64,000 nucleotides of DNA, from the NCBI GenBank assembly GCA_012934845.2, contig WNNJ02000054.1, positions 1 to 64,000 on the forward strand, read 5' to 3'. The stretch is from Pomphorhynchus laevis (lineage: Eukaryota; Acanthocephala; Palaeacanthocephala; Echinorhynchida; Pomphorhynchidae). This document shows positions 53,190 through 62,875 of this stretch, piece by piece. The notes beneath the pieces were generated by a model. The model searched no databases and was not told where the DNA came from. It saw nothing but the letters and a program-made list of their open reading frames with translations. The first letter of the stretch is position 1; every line of letters starts with the position of its first letter. Made by a program: the position numbers and the translations under genes.

Positions 53190-54760
53190 AAACCACTGGT
53201 CCGTGTGTCGGGTCGTGGAAGCAGTGCACGAATCAAACTACTCCAGACATCGCGATCTTAAGCTACATACCATAGTTTTCTATCAGATAGCCCAAGGCGG
53301 TCTTCGGCCAGTTTCGAAATTTGATCCCTTAACCTGTACCGTGGTCTACCTGGAGGTCTCTTCCCAGATAGTTCGGCCTGGAAAACCCTCCTAGGACGGC
53401 GATCCCTAGACATCCGCTGAACGTGTCCTAGCCACTTCGGCTGACTTTCTTCGATGTGGAGAAGCAGCGACTTTACTCCGAGTCCATCCCGCATGACCGA
53501 ATTCCAAACCTTATCCAGAAGACTAAGACCGGACACAGCGAAGAAACCTCATTTCGGTCACCTGTATCCGAGATATTATCTTTTCGGTCATAACATTATG
53601 CTCATGACCATAGGTTAAGATAGGAACGAAGATTGCGTGGTAAACCGAAAGCTTCGCCCGAAGACTCAACTCCCGCTTCACCACGACATACCTGTACAAA
53701 GAACACATTGCTGCGTTAGCTGCACAAATCCGCTTCTCAATATTCTTGATGTTCTGCCGTCCCTCGACAACAATATCATAAGATACTTGAAATCCTCCAC
53801 ATCAGGAAGAACCTTTTCTCCAATCCTCCGAATTGACGTTGGCAACTGAATTCGAGATGAGCACATAGAGAAAGTCTTAGAGGCACTAACCAACATCCCT
53901 GCCGCTTGGCATTTCATCGTGAATCGATCTAGTAGGCATTGTGAAGTCTCAGGACAAGATGCCGATAAGACAACGTCATCTGCAAAAAGCAGATATACTA
54001 TCCTGATGGAACCGAACTGAAGACCGACATCCGTCAAAGCAGCCCGTCTCGAAAGTTTGTCCATGTAAACAAGGAACAAAAGTACAGACAAAGGACAACC
54101 CTGACATAGCCCAACGCCTACTGGAAATGAGTCAGACTTCCTATATAAAACACGAGCACAACTCATACTTTGTTCATACATAGAAGCCACAGCTAACCGA
54201 AGATAGTGTGATACTCCATACTTTCTTAACATCTCCTACAACCTATCTCACGGAGCTCGGTTGACGCTTTCTCCAAATCTACAAAGCACATGTAGACTAG
54301 TTGAGCGAACTCCCAAGACAGTTCAAGAATAGTTGAGAGAGTAAAGAGCTGATCCGTAGTTCCATGACCTTGACGAAAGCCGCATTATTCCTCTTGCATC
54401 TGTCTCTCATCTATAGACCGTATCCTTAACTCAAGTATCCTAGCGAATAGCTTACCAATTTGGCTAAGAAGAGTGATGCCCCGATAATTGGAACATACTT
54501 TTCGGTCACCTTTCTTAAAGATCGGTACCACCACCCCATTTCGTCACTCACTTGGAACCTTGTCCGACTTAAATGCAAAGTTGAGGATTCGTGTTATCCA
54601 CTTCATGCCAACAAAGTCGAGAGCCTTTAATGCTTCAGATCGAATCTTGTCTACTCCAGAATTTATTCAATGTCAGTCACCATGGATGCTCTCTTGTCAT
54701 AGACAGTTTGAGAAGTTTTCTGCTTCCCAACACGAAGGTTCATGATCGTCCTTCAAAACA
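53190..54760 (-). pseudogene. RTE/Rex-like reverse transcriptase and C-terminus
   Basis: Reverse transcriptase: VGVGLCQGCPLSVLLFLVYM and LLFADDVVLSAS (53678-54232). Then FKYLMILLSRDGR, VVVKRELSLRAKLSVYHAIF and LTYGHEHNVMTEKI in other frames (53520-53780), and QPKWLGHVQRMSRDRRPRR with PPGRPRYRLRDQI (53258-53536). The last phrases are typical of this LINE group in fishes and invertebrates. The FADD catalytic box is intact but the frame is broken about six times. Confidence 0.8.
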
Positions 54761-54787
54761 TCTTTGAAGCTGACTTATAATCAAGTT

Positions 54788-55960
54788 CTAAGTGCTCCTA
54801 AACTTCTCCCAAGCCGCCTTCTTCGCTACAGTAAGTGCTCGAGCTGAAGCTCTCTCTGCTTTTCGGTACTTGTCCACAGCTTCCACTGATTTATCTGACA
54901 AAGTTGCCTTATATGCCAGCTTCTTCTGTGGAACAAAATCTCTAACTGTTGGTGTCCACCAAGCAGTTCGAGTATTTCCTCTTCGACAAGCACCTAAGGC
55001 CTTTGAGCCACAATTTTTCACAGTTGATTTGGTAAGCGAGGATCTAAACATCTCCCATTGCTTATCAATGTTCTTCACCTCTCTTGATCAACCGAGAGAA
55101 GTCTTCCCGGATGTAGCCAGAAAAACGTTCTTTGACAGAAACATCTTCCAGACGCTCCCAGTACGCCCTCACACAACGTTTGGGTTTACCAGGCTTGTCT
55201 AGCATCCTGATCGTGCCATCGAAGTTGACTAACTACAAGGTAGTGATCGGTTGACAACACAGCCCTTCTTTTCACACGAGCGTCCAAAACATAACGTCGC
55301 AGATCAGATGGAACGATTACAAAATCGATCATTGTCTTTGACTGAAAGAATCTTGATGCCATGTGCATCTATGGATCTCCTTATGTTCAAACATGGTGTT
55401 GGTTATGCACAAATTGTTACGAGAATAAAAGTTCAATAATTCAACACTACTCGCATTTATATTAGAGAGTCCGTTCTTCCCCAACACTCCCTTCCGAGTA
55501 CTACTGTCGCTACCAACATGAACATTGAAGTCACCCAATAGAACGAGGGAATCTCCAAGAGGATTACTATCAAGCAGAGCCTGAAAAATCTTCCACGAAG
55601 GCTGCGTATTCTGAGACAATGTTGGGAACATACGCACACACAACAGTTATCCCTTTTCCCACTTTGACTAAAAGTCTCAGAGACGCCAGCATTTCGTTCA
55701 CTGGGTTTAATCTCTTTACAACGAACGACAACCGGGGACTTGTAAGTATCCCTACACCTGCCTGCGGTGGCTTTCCGTTAGTAACTCTCGAATAATTCAA
55801 GGTCCAACCTTGATCCAAAAGTTTAGTTTCAAATCCAGAATAGTAAAGGGAAGTCACTCAGACTATTTCTAGACCGAAGCTAACCATCTCATCATCTAAT
55901 TCTGGTTCCTCCCCCGCCAGCGAGATGGCATTCCACGTTCCTACATGAAGGCGAGTCCGC
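54788..55960 (-). pseudogene. RTE/Rex-like endonuclease and linker
   Basis: Endonuclease: GWTLNYSRVTNGKPPQAGVG, TVVCAYVPN, SLVLLGDFNVHVGSDSS, NTMFEHKEIHRCTWHQD, then in another frame MIDFVIVPSDLRRYVLDARV and LSTDHYLVVSQLRW (55186-55857). The linker at 54788-55078 has RRGNTRTAWWTPTVRDFVPQ and is rich in basic residues. Several breaks. Confidence 0.8.
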
Positions 55961-56117
55961 TACGGATGTTGATGCCTCATTCGCTGTCTCCATCCAACTG
56001 CCTGGTCACACGACACCCGACAATGAAAACTCCTCCGGTAAGTGGTGAGTTGACCATTGTTCTTTGCATTTAATTTATATTTTATAAATTTCTTACTTGT
56101 CATTTTCATTGTCTTCG

Positions 56118-56400
56118 TTTGTTTGTTCGGTTATCTCCCGTTCCCAATATCCTTTGATGATCCAGCATCGCTACTGTAAGAAGACCGGTCTCCGAGACTC
56201 TCTTCCGCTTTTTCGTCCCTTTTCGTCCATTGTCCAATCTGTCGTTGGAGTCATCGGAGTGATTTTGTTTGTTCGGCTATCTTCCGTTTCCAATATCATT
56301 TGATGATCCAACATCGCTACTATAAGGAAACAGGACTCCGTGTCTCTCTTTCGTCTTTTCGTCCATTGCCTATTTCGCCGTTGGAGTCATCGAAGGGATC
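56118..56400 (-). repeat. Two tandem repeats of about 140 bases at the RTE/Rex-like 5' end
   Basis: Units at about 56118-56264 and 56265-56400 share TTTGTTTGTTCGGNTATCT, TGATGATCCA and CGTTGGAGTCATCG, with about 15 percent difference and small gaps. They lie just upstream of the endonuclease start in the element's own direction. Confidence 0.8.
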
Positions 56401-56561
56401 TGAGATAGTCTATAAAAAAATTATATCTACGGCTGTTGCAAGCTGACCAAATATTTAGCCGTTGATCAGCAAATGTCGAACATCCATTGCCTAGGCCGCT
56501 CCACGAAGAGACTAATTGGCAATAGGTGTCAGTTTCATATTTACTCGACTGGTATCTAGTC

Positions 56562-56597
56562 GAGAAAGTAGATTTTGGCACCAAAATCTACTTTCTA
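56562..56597. repeat. Perfect hairpin
   Basis: GAAAGTAGATTTTGG and its inverse CCAAAATCTACTTTC are separated by two bases. It is a 15-base-pair stem of unknown role. Confidence 0.8.
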
Positions 56598-56599
56598 TA

Positions 56600-57310
56600 T
56601 ATTGTCATGTTCAAAAATGTTCAACAAATATTAACAAATATCGTAAAGTATAATATTTTTTAATATTAAATATATTGAAACCAGCATCTATAACTTGTGT
56701 TCTATTCTGAATATGAACAAAATATAATTTTAGTACAAACGTTTATGTAAATGCTTCGCTTATAGTCCAATTAATAAACCAATTAAATTTATATAAAATA
56801 TTTATTTCATATAATATACGTGTTTAAAGTTCAAATATGATCTTCATATTTAATATTTATTGAACATTAATATTTTTTGCAAGTCGAATTACTTTATGAA
56901 CTTTTGTATATTAACAAATTCAATATTTAATATTCTAGTTGCATCATCGGAACTTGACAATGTTATATCTGGTGTTGATTGTAGCAGTGTCCAGCGAAAA
57001 AATAATTTAAAATATCGTCATTTTAAAATCTTTTATTGATCTTTAATTGCTAAACTGTTTATTATGTAATAGTAAGCAATAATTTTGTATCTTCATAGGA
57101 ATGAACTGTATTTTAGTTTGTATTTGGCTCGCTGATGTGCTCACTCAATGAATTAAACCTGTTCAGACACTTTTTCCTGAAAACATTTTATAATTCCATA
57201 AAATTGTATAAAGTGTATCAATTTATTCTGTACAACCATGTTGTTGATTTTACGAAATTATTGACAATTGAACAGGCAAATAAATACAATTGTGGATGTT
57301 TTATTTTAAA
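56600..57310. other. AT-rich intergenic DNA, nothing recognised
   Basis: No supported gene. A 69-codon plus-strand frame at 57135-57344 shows no family features. Confidence 0.5.
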
Positions 57311-57322
57311 CAATATATATAA

Positions 57323-57642
57323 TAGTAGTGCACGGATGTGCTGAGTAAACAACGGTCAAGGATTTCTTACGAAATACGGCATTTATACTAAATGGTGTTG
57401 CTTGATAGACTGGATTCACGACTTTCAGTCACCATGCCACTTCTAGACGACCACATCAGCATCGAAATGATGAGTACCTGGCAACATTCATCAGTAGAAT
57501 GAGGTACACACTGGTCGTTTCGGTTGCCTGTGTGACATTGTGAATAAAGGCGTTTCCGATACTTTGCTTAATTGTCTGAGGCTTACGCTCTTAACCAGAT
57601 TGAATTGCTGTGCGGACCATCCTTAAACTGTGTAGACCATCC
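57323..57642. repeat. R1 repeat family, monomer copy
   Basis: A 320-base copy that begins at TAGTGCACGGATGTGCTGAG and ends at GACCATCCTTAAAC. It matches the 48.5 kb copy, but the two halves are joined the other way round. TATATATAATAGT flanks both ends (about 57313 and 57644), possibly a target duplication or A/T-rich target. Confidence 0.75.
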
Positions 57643-57863
57643 CTATATATATAATAGTTGTGGGTGTTTTTCTCACAGCTGGGGTCCTTTTCAATAAACT
57701 CTTTTTGTCAAATAAATATTATCTCCCCAATATTTCCAGCAGTTTGTCTTTGAGAAAATAAACAACAAAGTTATTTATTGGCGTTCACAAAAGATTAAAT
57801 GTAGGCAGTGCGAAGCTCAATGTGATTATAAGCGGCTCACACTCCTATGTCATATACTCTAGC

Positions 57864-58985
57864 TTATATTATTTCGCCAGCTCCGACAGACGGAACATTG
57901 ACAACAGGACCAGTGCCACGGCCACTACGTCTGCTCTCGTCAGCAAAACCAGCAACAAGAATCTGGCTAATCCGATCAATGAGCTCAGGTTCATTGAATT
58001 GTCTGTTGGTTGTCAACTGAGCCATAATCTCATCAGATATTTTTACACGCTTAAGTTGAGCCAATTTGATGCTGAACTCACTATCATAATCCTCATAAGA
58101 GGTATATCGTTTACCATCAGGACCATTGACGGCCGGCGATTTGAACAAACTAGTTTCGCTATAAAATATGCTAGCGAATGCACCAAGTCTCCCCAGAACA
58201 CGCCCTTGAATGTGATCTGCAGTATCAATACGATGCTCACCAGTCAAGTAAGCAGAGACAATATGGAATCTCGCCCTGTTCTTTATGACGGTATTATAAG
58301 CATCAGCCAACACTTCAAAGTCACCGACTTCCGGTGCCAGTCTCATAGCAGGATGCTTGACCATCCTCTGGAGGATAGCCCTGCCTATTGCTAATTTGCC
58401 AACACCTGCAGGGATGCCAGTCATGCGCAATCGGAAATCATCACTTAACCTGAAAAGTATTGGGAACGCATTAGAAAAATCCCTTGTAGGGCGAAGATTT
58501 TATATTCCCATATGTCTGAGCACTCTGATCGTGCCAGCCCAATGCCCAGCATTGTCTAATGTGTTTATCAAATTATCGCCGGACATAGCAAAAAGGTCCA
58601 AAACTTTCTTAAGATATTCAGTTGTGCCGTCCTGTCCGACATGGTGATTCGTGCTCGAAAAGCTCACCTTGGTACTAAGCACAACTGTAAGGATTTGCCG
58701 AACCAAAGCGGCATCAAAGTTTAATTCATTGCGCGCAGATAATACAGCAGGATTAGGCACTTCTACTGCATCCCATCGTCCGTCTTTCTCCAAGTCATAA
58801 ATGTAGCCAAATAAACCGTATTTGACTATGCTGTAAGCGCAAACAGCAGCAATTCTCGGTTCTGCGCGTGCCAGGAGCTTGGTAGCTGCTTTAAATAGCA
58901 CATGCCGCATAGGTAGCGGAATCTTCGCGGTGGTGTTGATCAAAATTGGCAGACGGATATCGCTATTGGGCGGGGTATCAACCAC
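57864..58985 (-). pseudogene. Fossil negative-strand RNA virus nucleoprotein (chuvirus-like)
   Basis: A minus-strand stretch of about 370 codons, with higher GC than its surroundings, resembling the nucleoprotein of negative-strand RNA viruses. Features such as LSTKVSFSSTNHHVGQDGTT, LINTLDNAGHWAGTIR, MTGIPAGVGKLAIGRAI, NRARFHIVSAYLTGEHR and GPDGKRYTSYEDYDSEF recall Chuviridae-type nucleoproteins that are common as endogenous copies in arthropod genomes. The family is my recollection, not a search. It covers most of a nucleoprotein and has about one break. The long open stretches suggest a fairly young insertion or some past use by the host. Confidence 0.55.
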
Positions 58986-59094
58986 TGCTTGGATTCAAAG
59001 TGTAGGTTCACCATTTATTAAAGGTAACTCAATACCAAACGGTTGTAATCCAGATTATGACATATTGAATTTTTAAAGAGAGAATTTACTTATT

Positions 59095-59196
59095 TTAAAC
59101 CGTATAACGACAAATTCACAAGAATTTCTTGTGAATTCACAAGAATTCACAAGAAATTCACAAGAATTTCTTGTGAATTTATCGTTATACGGTTAA
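59095..59196. repeat. 100-base palindromic fold-back (MITE-like)
   Basis: Arms begin AACCGTATAACGA(C or T) followed by AAATTCACAAGAA and mirror each other almost perfectly, with more AATTCACAAGAA units inside. TTAA lies at or next to both outer ends, which would fit a piggyBac-type target, but the exact boundary is ambiguous. Confidence 0.7.
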
Positions 59197-59369
59197 ACAG
59201 GCACTAAATTCTTTAGTGCTTGATGCATGGTTAAACTGTAATAGTCACTGCCATGCACAGAGCTTATGCTAAATTCCCTTTGATGATTCAGATTAAGGGT
59301 AGTTCTGTTTTCGAGCTTTAAACACTGTTTAAGCGTGTGTTAAGGTGCCTATAGATGATTATAGAAGTC

Positions 59370-59411
59370 ACGGTACTGATGAGCTCCGTTAGAGCGAAAC
59401 GCGTATACCGT
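59370..59411 (+). ncRNA. Minimal type I hammerhead ribozyme
   Basis: All elements of a self-cleaving hammerhead are present. Stem I is ACGGTA (59370-59375) with TACCGT (59406-59411), six perfect pairs. The core is CTGATGA (59376-59382). Stem II is GCTC/GAGC (59383-59386, 59392-59395) with loop CGTTA. Then GAAA (59396-59399), a two-pair stem III (A-T, C-G) with loop GC, and the cleavage triplet GTA (59403-59405). The very short stem III is the form reported for Penelope-like elements and retrozymes. Cleavage is predicted after 59405. The host element (about 59200-59650) ends in (TA)n and encodes no protein. Confidence 0.85.
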
Positions 59412-59606
59412 TGTGAAGTTTGTCGTCACACATAGGATGACTGGGCATACGTAGCGACTTTGAATAATGCAAGAATAATTCGGTTCTATTTCTTAGTCTG
59501 ATGAGGATATATAGAATGCTGCCTGGTGTTTATGCCTCTTCATGAGGAAAACATAGTGATATATTTATGAGTACACCAGTGAGTGTCCCAGGGCAGGTGT
59601 AACAAC

Positions 59607-60068
<462 letters not shown>

Positions 60069-60112
60069 TATTAATATGACGGATCTAGTAAACGTTAATA
60101 TATATAATTAAA

Positions 60113-61264
60113 GTAAACCAGTCTTAACGAAGAAATTAATACGACGTTTCGCTTTTTATTAGCTTTATCAAATCTATAACAGAAACACAAAAACTTAAAA
60201 CCTGAATATAGCAAAGAAAGTAATAATTGTTCTATGTGATATCAATCCACTTGTAAAAGTGGTGTTTATTGATACCATTTGGTGTATCAGAAAATAGCTG
60301 CCCGACCCATTGTTGTTCGTTATATTTTCTCAATTTATCAGTGCCGGTATTATTAGCGATGATAGTGTAATTGAAACAATCTTCTGTGATGTTATGAGTA
60401 TCGATGCAATGTTCCACTATAGAGTCTTGGGTCTTTTTACCCCTCAATATGTCTGATCTACGATTGTTCAGTCTCTCACTCAAAGAGCGTCTAGACTCAC
60501 CAATGTATTGTGCCGAGCATAGTGAACAATATCCTAGATATACGACATCCTTTGTACTGCATGTAACAGGGTGCTTAATTCTATAACTCAAACCTGTTAC
60601 ATTACTTGTAAAGCGATTTGTTTCTACAATTTGTGCGCAACACTTGCATCTAGGGCGTTCACACTTTTTGCATGAATTTGCAACTCCAACTTTTGTAGTC
60701 TCTGACGAGCTTTTAATGATATTCCTACCTAATTTGTTATTAGATTTGTAGACAAATTGTAAATTGGGAATATTAATGTTTTCAGATTTTGCCATGTTTT
60801 TAATTTTCAGATTAAGACTCCTTTCGACTGCCGTTAATGCTGGGTGGAATGGCATTACTATTCGAATTTGATTAATTTTGTCATTTTTAACTTGAGGTAA
60901 TTCATTCTGTAAATATGTTCTATGTCGTGCCCTATTGATACTGCTTAATATCTCTCGTTTAGTAAAACCTCTGTTTGCTAGGATACCTCTAAGCTTGTAT
61001 AGATGTACTTCTCGACGTGCCGGTTCACTACAAACACGTATTATTCTACACGCTTCATTTTGTATAAGGGATTTTTTCGTGTAATTAGGATGAGCGCTTT
61101 GTGCATGAAGGTAATTGGGTATGGAGGAGTTCTTGCGATACAATTCAGTTTGTACATTGTTATTTTCATCACGATAAACTGAAATATCGAGAAAGTTCGC
61201 GGGAACAGAAAATGATGTTGTAAATTTTAAAGAACCAAAGTTATTGACATCGTTATTTTCATCA
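60113..61264 (-). mobile_element. PLE-2, left arm of an inverted pair (5'-truncated)
   Basis: A minus-strand Penelope-like 3' half. Its left arm (60113-61177) is an inverted copy of 61265-62330. Sequence at 61178-61264 extends this arm towards the element's 5' end and is single-copy. The 3' end has GATAAAGC...GCGAAACGTC (hammerhead-like) and runs into (TA)n on the left. The reverse transcriptase is absent apart from its downstream linker. Confidence 0.85.
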
Positions 61265-61341
61265 TTATCGTGATGAAAATAACAATGTACAAACTGAATT
61301 GTATCGCAAGAACTCCTCCATACCCAATTACCTTCATGCAC
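60232..61341 (-). CDS. PLE-2 linker and GIY-YIG endonuclease (left arm, chimeric start)
   Basis: A 369-codon frame. The first 25 or so codons come from the antisense of the right arm and the spacer, so the annotated start is an artefact of the palindrome. The true PLE sequence begins near SVPANFLDISVYRDENNN. It contains a zinc-binding linker, CKKCERPRCKCC, and the GIY-YIG domain DVVYLGYCSLCSAQYIGES followed by RRSLSERLNNRRSD and a distal NEQQWVGQLF. The nuclease frame is intact. No reverse transcriptase means it cannot move by itself. Confidence 0.8.
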   Translation of the reverse strand: MHEGNWVWRSSCDTIQFVHCYFHHDNDENNDVNNFGSLKFTTSFSVPANFLDISVYRDENNNVQTELYRKNSSIPNYLHAQSAHPNYTKKSLIQNEACRIIRVCSEPARREVHLYKLRGILANRGFTKREILSSINRARHRTYLQNELPQVKNDKINQIRIVMPFHPALTAVERSLNLKIKNMAKSENINIPNLQFVYKSNNKLGRNIIKSSSETTKVGVANSCKKCERPRCKCCAQIVETNRFTSNVTGLSYRIKHPVTCSTKDVVYLGYCSLCSAQYIGESRRSLSERLNNRRSDILRGKKTQDSIVEHCIDTHNITEDCFNYTIIANNTGTDKLRKYNEQQWVGQLFSDTPNGINKHHFYKWIDIT

Positions 61342-62329
61342 AAAGCGCTCATCCTAATTACACGAAAAAATCCCTTATACAAAATGAAGCGTGTAGAATA
61401 ATACGTGTTTGTAGTGAACCGGCACGTCGAGAAGTACATCTATACAAGCTTAGAGGTATCCTAGCAAACAGAGGTTTTACTAAACGAGAGATATTAAGCA
61501 GTATCAATAGGGCACGACATAGAACATATTTACAGAATGAATTACCTCAAGTTAAAAATGACAAAATTAATCAAATTCGAATAGTAATGCCATTCCACCC
61601 AGCATTAACGGCAGTCGAAAGGAGTCTTAATCTGAAAATTAAAAACATGGCAAAATCTGAAAACATTAATATTCCCAATTTACAATTTGTCTACAAATCT
61701 AATAACAAATTAGGTAGGAATATCATTAAAAGCTCGTCAGAGACTACAAAAGTTGGAGTTGCAAATTCATGCAAAAAGTGTGAACGCCCTAGATGCAAGT
61801 GTTGCGCACAAATTGTAGAAACAAATCGCTTTACAAGTAATGTAACAGGTTTGAGTTATAGAATTAAGCACCCTGTTACATGCAGTACAAAGGATGTCGT
61901 ATATCTAGGATATTGTTCACTATGCTCGGCACAATACATTGGTGAGTCTAGACGCTCCCTGAGTGAGAGACTGAACAATCGTAGATCAGACATATTGAGG
62001 GGTAAAAAGACCCAAGACTCTATAGTGGAACATTGCATCGATACTCATAACATCACAGAAGATTGTTTCAATTACACTATCATCGCTAATAATACCGGCA
62101 CTGATAAATTGAGAAAATATAACGAACAACAATGGGTCGGGCAGCTATTTTCTGATACACCAAATGGTATCAATAAACACCACTTTTACAAGTGGATTGA
62201 TATCACATAGAACAATTATTACTTTCTTTGCTATATTCAGGTTTTAAGTTTTTGTGTTTCTGTTATAGATTTGATAAAGCTAATAAAAAGCGAAACGTCG
62301 TATTAATTTCTTCGTTAAGACTGGTTTAC

Positions 62330-62330
<1 letters not shown>
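61265..62330 (+). mobile_element. PLE-2, right arm of the inverted pair
   Basis: Plus-strand copy of the same 3' half. I find two differences from the left arm, adjacent bases near 60475 and its mirror (about 61960), over about 1065 bases. The end runs into (TA)n at 62331-62411. Confidence 0.85.
61299..62210 (+). CDS. PLE-2 linker and GIY-YIG endonuclease (right arm)
   Basis: A 303-codon frame whose protein is identical to the matching part of the left arm: LYRKNSSIPNYLHAQ, the CKKCERPRCKCC cluster, VVYLGYCSLCSAQYIGES and NEQQWVGQLF. There is no ATG at the truncated 5' end (it opens at TTG), so it is probably an untranslated remnant. The nuclease catalytic layout is complete. Confidence 0.75.
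   Translation: MYRKNSSIPNYLHAQSAHPNYTKKSLIQNEACRIIRVCSEPARREVHLYKLRGILANRGFTKREILSSINRARHRTYLQNELPQVKNDKINQIRIVMPFHPALTAVERSLNLKIKNMAKSENINIPNLQFVYKSNNKLGRNIIKSSSETTKVGVANSCKKCERPRCKCCAQIVETNRFTSNVTGLSYRIKHPVTCSTKDVVYLGYCSLCSAQYIGESRRSLSERLNNRRSDILRGKKTQDSIVEHCIDTHNITEDCFNYTIIANNTGTDKLRKYNEQQWVGQLFSDTPNGINKHHFYKWIDIT

Positions 62331-62411
<81 letters not shown>
62331..62411. repeat. (TA)n microsatellite at PLE-2 right end
   Basis: About 38 TA units. Matches the tracts at 59934-60063 and 59609-59654 at the ends of the neighbouring fold-back. Confidence 0.9.
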
Positions 62412-62416
<5 letters not shown>

Positions 62417-62439
62417 ATTGTGAAAAGTCGCCGTACACA

Positions 62440-62875
62440 GCGGTTCAGGAGTCAAAGGTGGATATAATTGATTTTAAATCCATACTTGCTTTTAAGAAAA
62501 TGGACTTCGATCATAAACTTCAACAATTTAATGTATTCGAGATAATTATAATTACCATCAGTCATTATCAGTCGAATAAATTTCGACTTTTTCGTGATAA
62601 CTATAAAGACACCAGTAATTCCTTATTTTGTTTAACGAAGCTCAGGTGCATAAAATATTTTTATTGTCTTGTTGTGCGTGTATAACTTCATGTAATTCTC
62701 TAGATAAGACATAAATGAGCGTTTGTTAATTATGAGGGCACCTAATTTCTCGCATGACTCCAAATAGAGTACATTCTCATGAATTGTAGTTTGCGTACTT
62801 CGTACCAGGAGCCAATCTACAGTTGATTTTAAATTTATGCTTGACGCTAAGGCAGTGGACTTCGATCATTAGCTC
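62440..62875 (+). repeat. Diverged 60-base duplication with similar coding potential
   Basis: 62458-62518 and 62815-62873 share GATTTTAAAT and TGGACTTCGATCAT. Translated, they read VDIIDFKSILAFKKMDFDHK and TVDFKFMLDAKAVDFDH. The second is followed by a stop. This may be an exon duplication or part of an unknown repeat; no family was recognised. Confidence 0.45.

Larger units (their letters stand above)
53180..56400 (-). mobile_element. RTE/Rex-like LINE, decayed, with 5' tandem repeats
   Basis: A minus-strand non-LTR element of the type widespread in animals whose ORF ends in a PPGRPR block. From its 5' end: tandem repeats (56400-56118), the endonuclease (about 55970-55190), a reverse transcriptase (about 54560-53680) and the C-terminal domain (about 53540-53190). 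About ten stops and frameshifts. It starts some 320 bases after the urease-like stop codon, on the opposite strand. Confidence 0.8.

Noticed and set aside
59499-59560. Second hammerhead at CTGATGAGG
   Set aside because: No matching stem II before the next GAAA-like sequence and no stem I complement.
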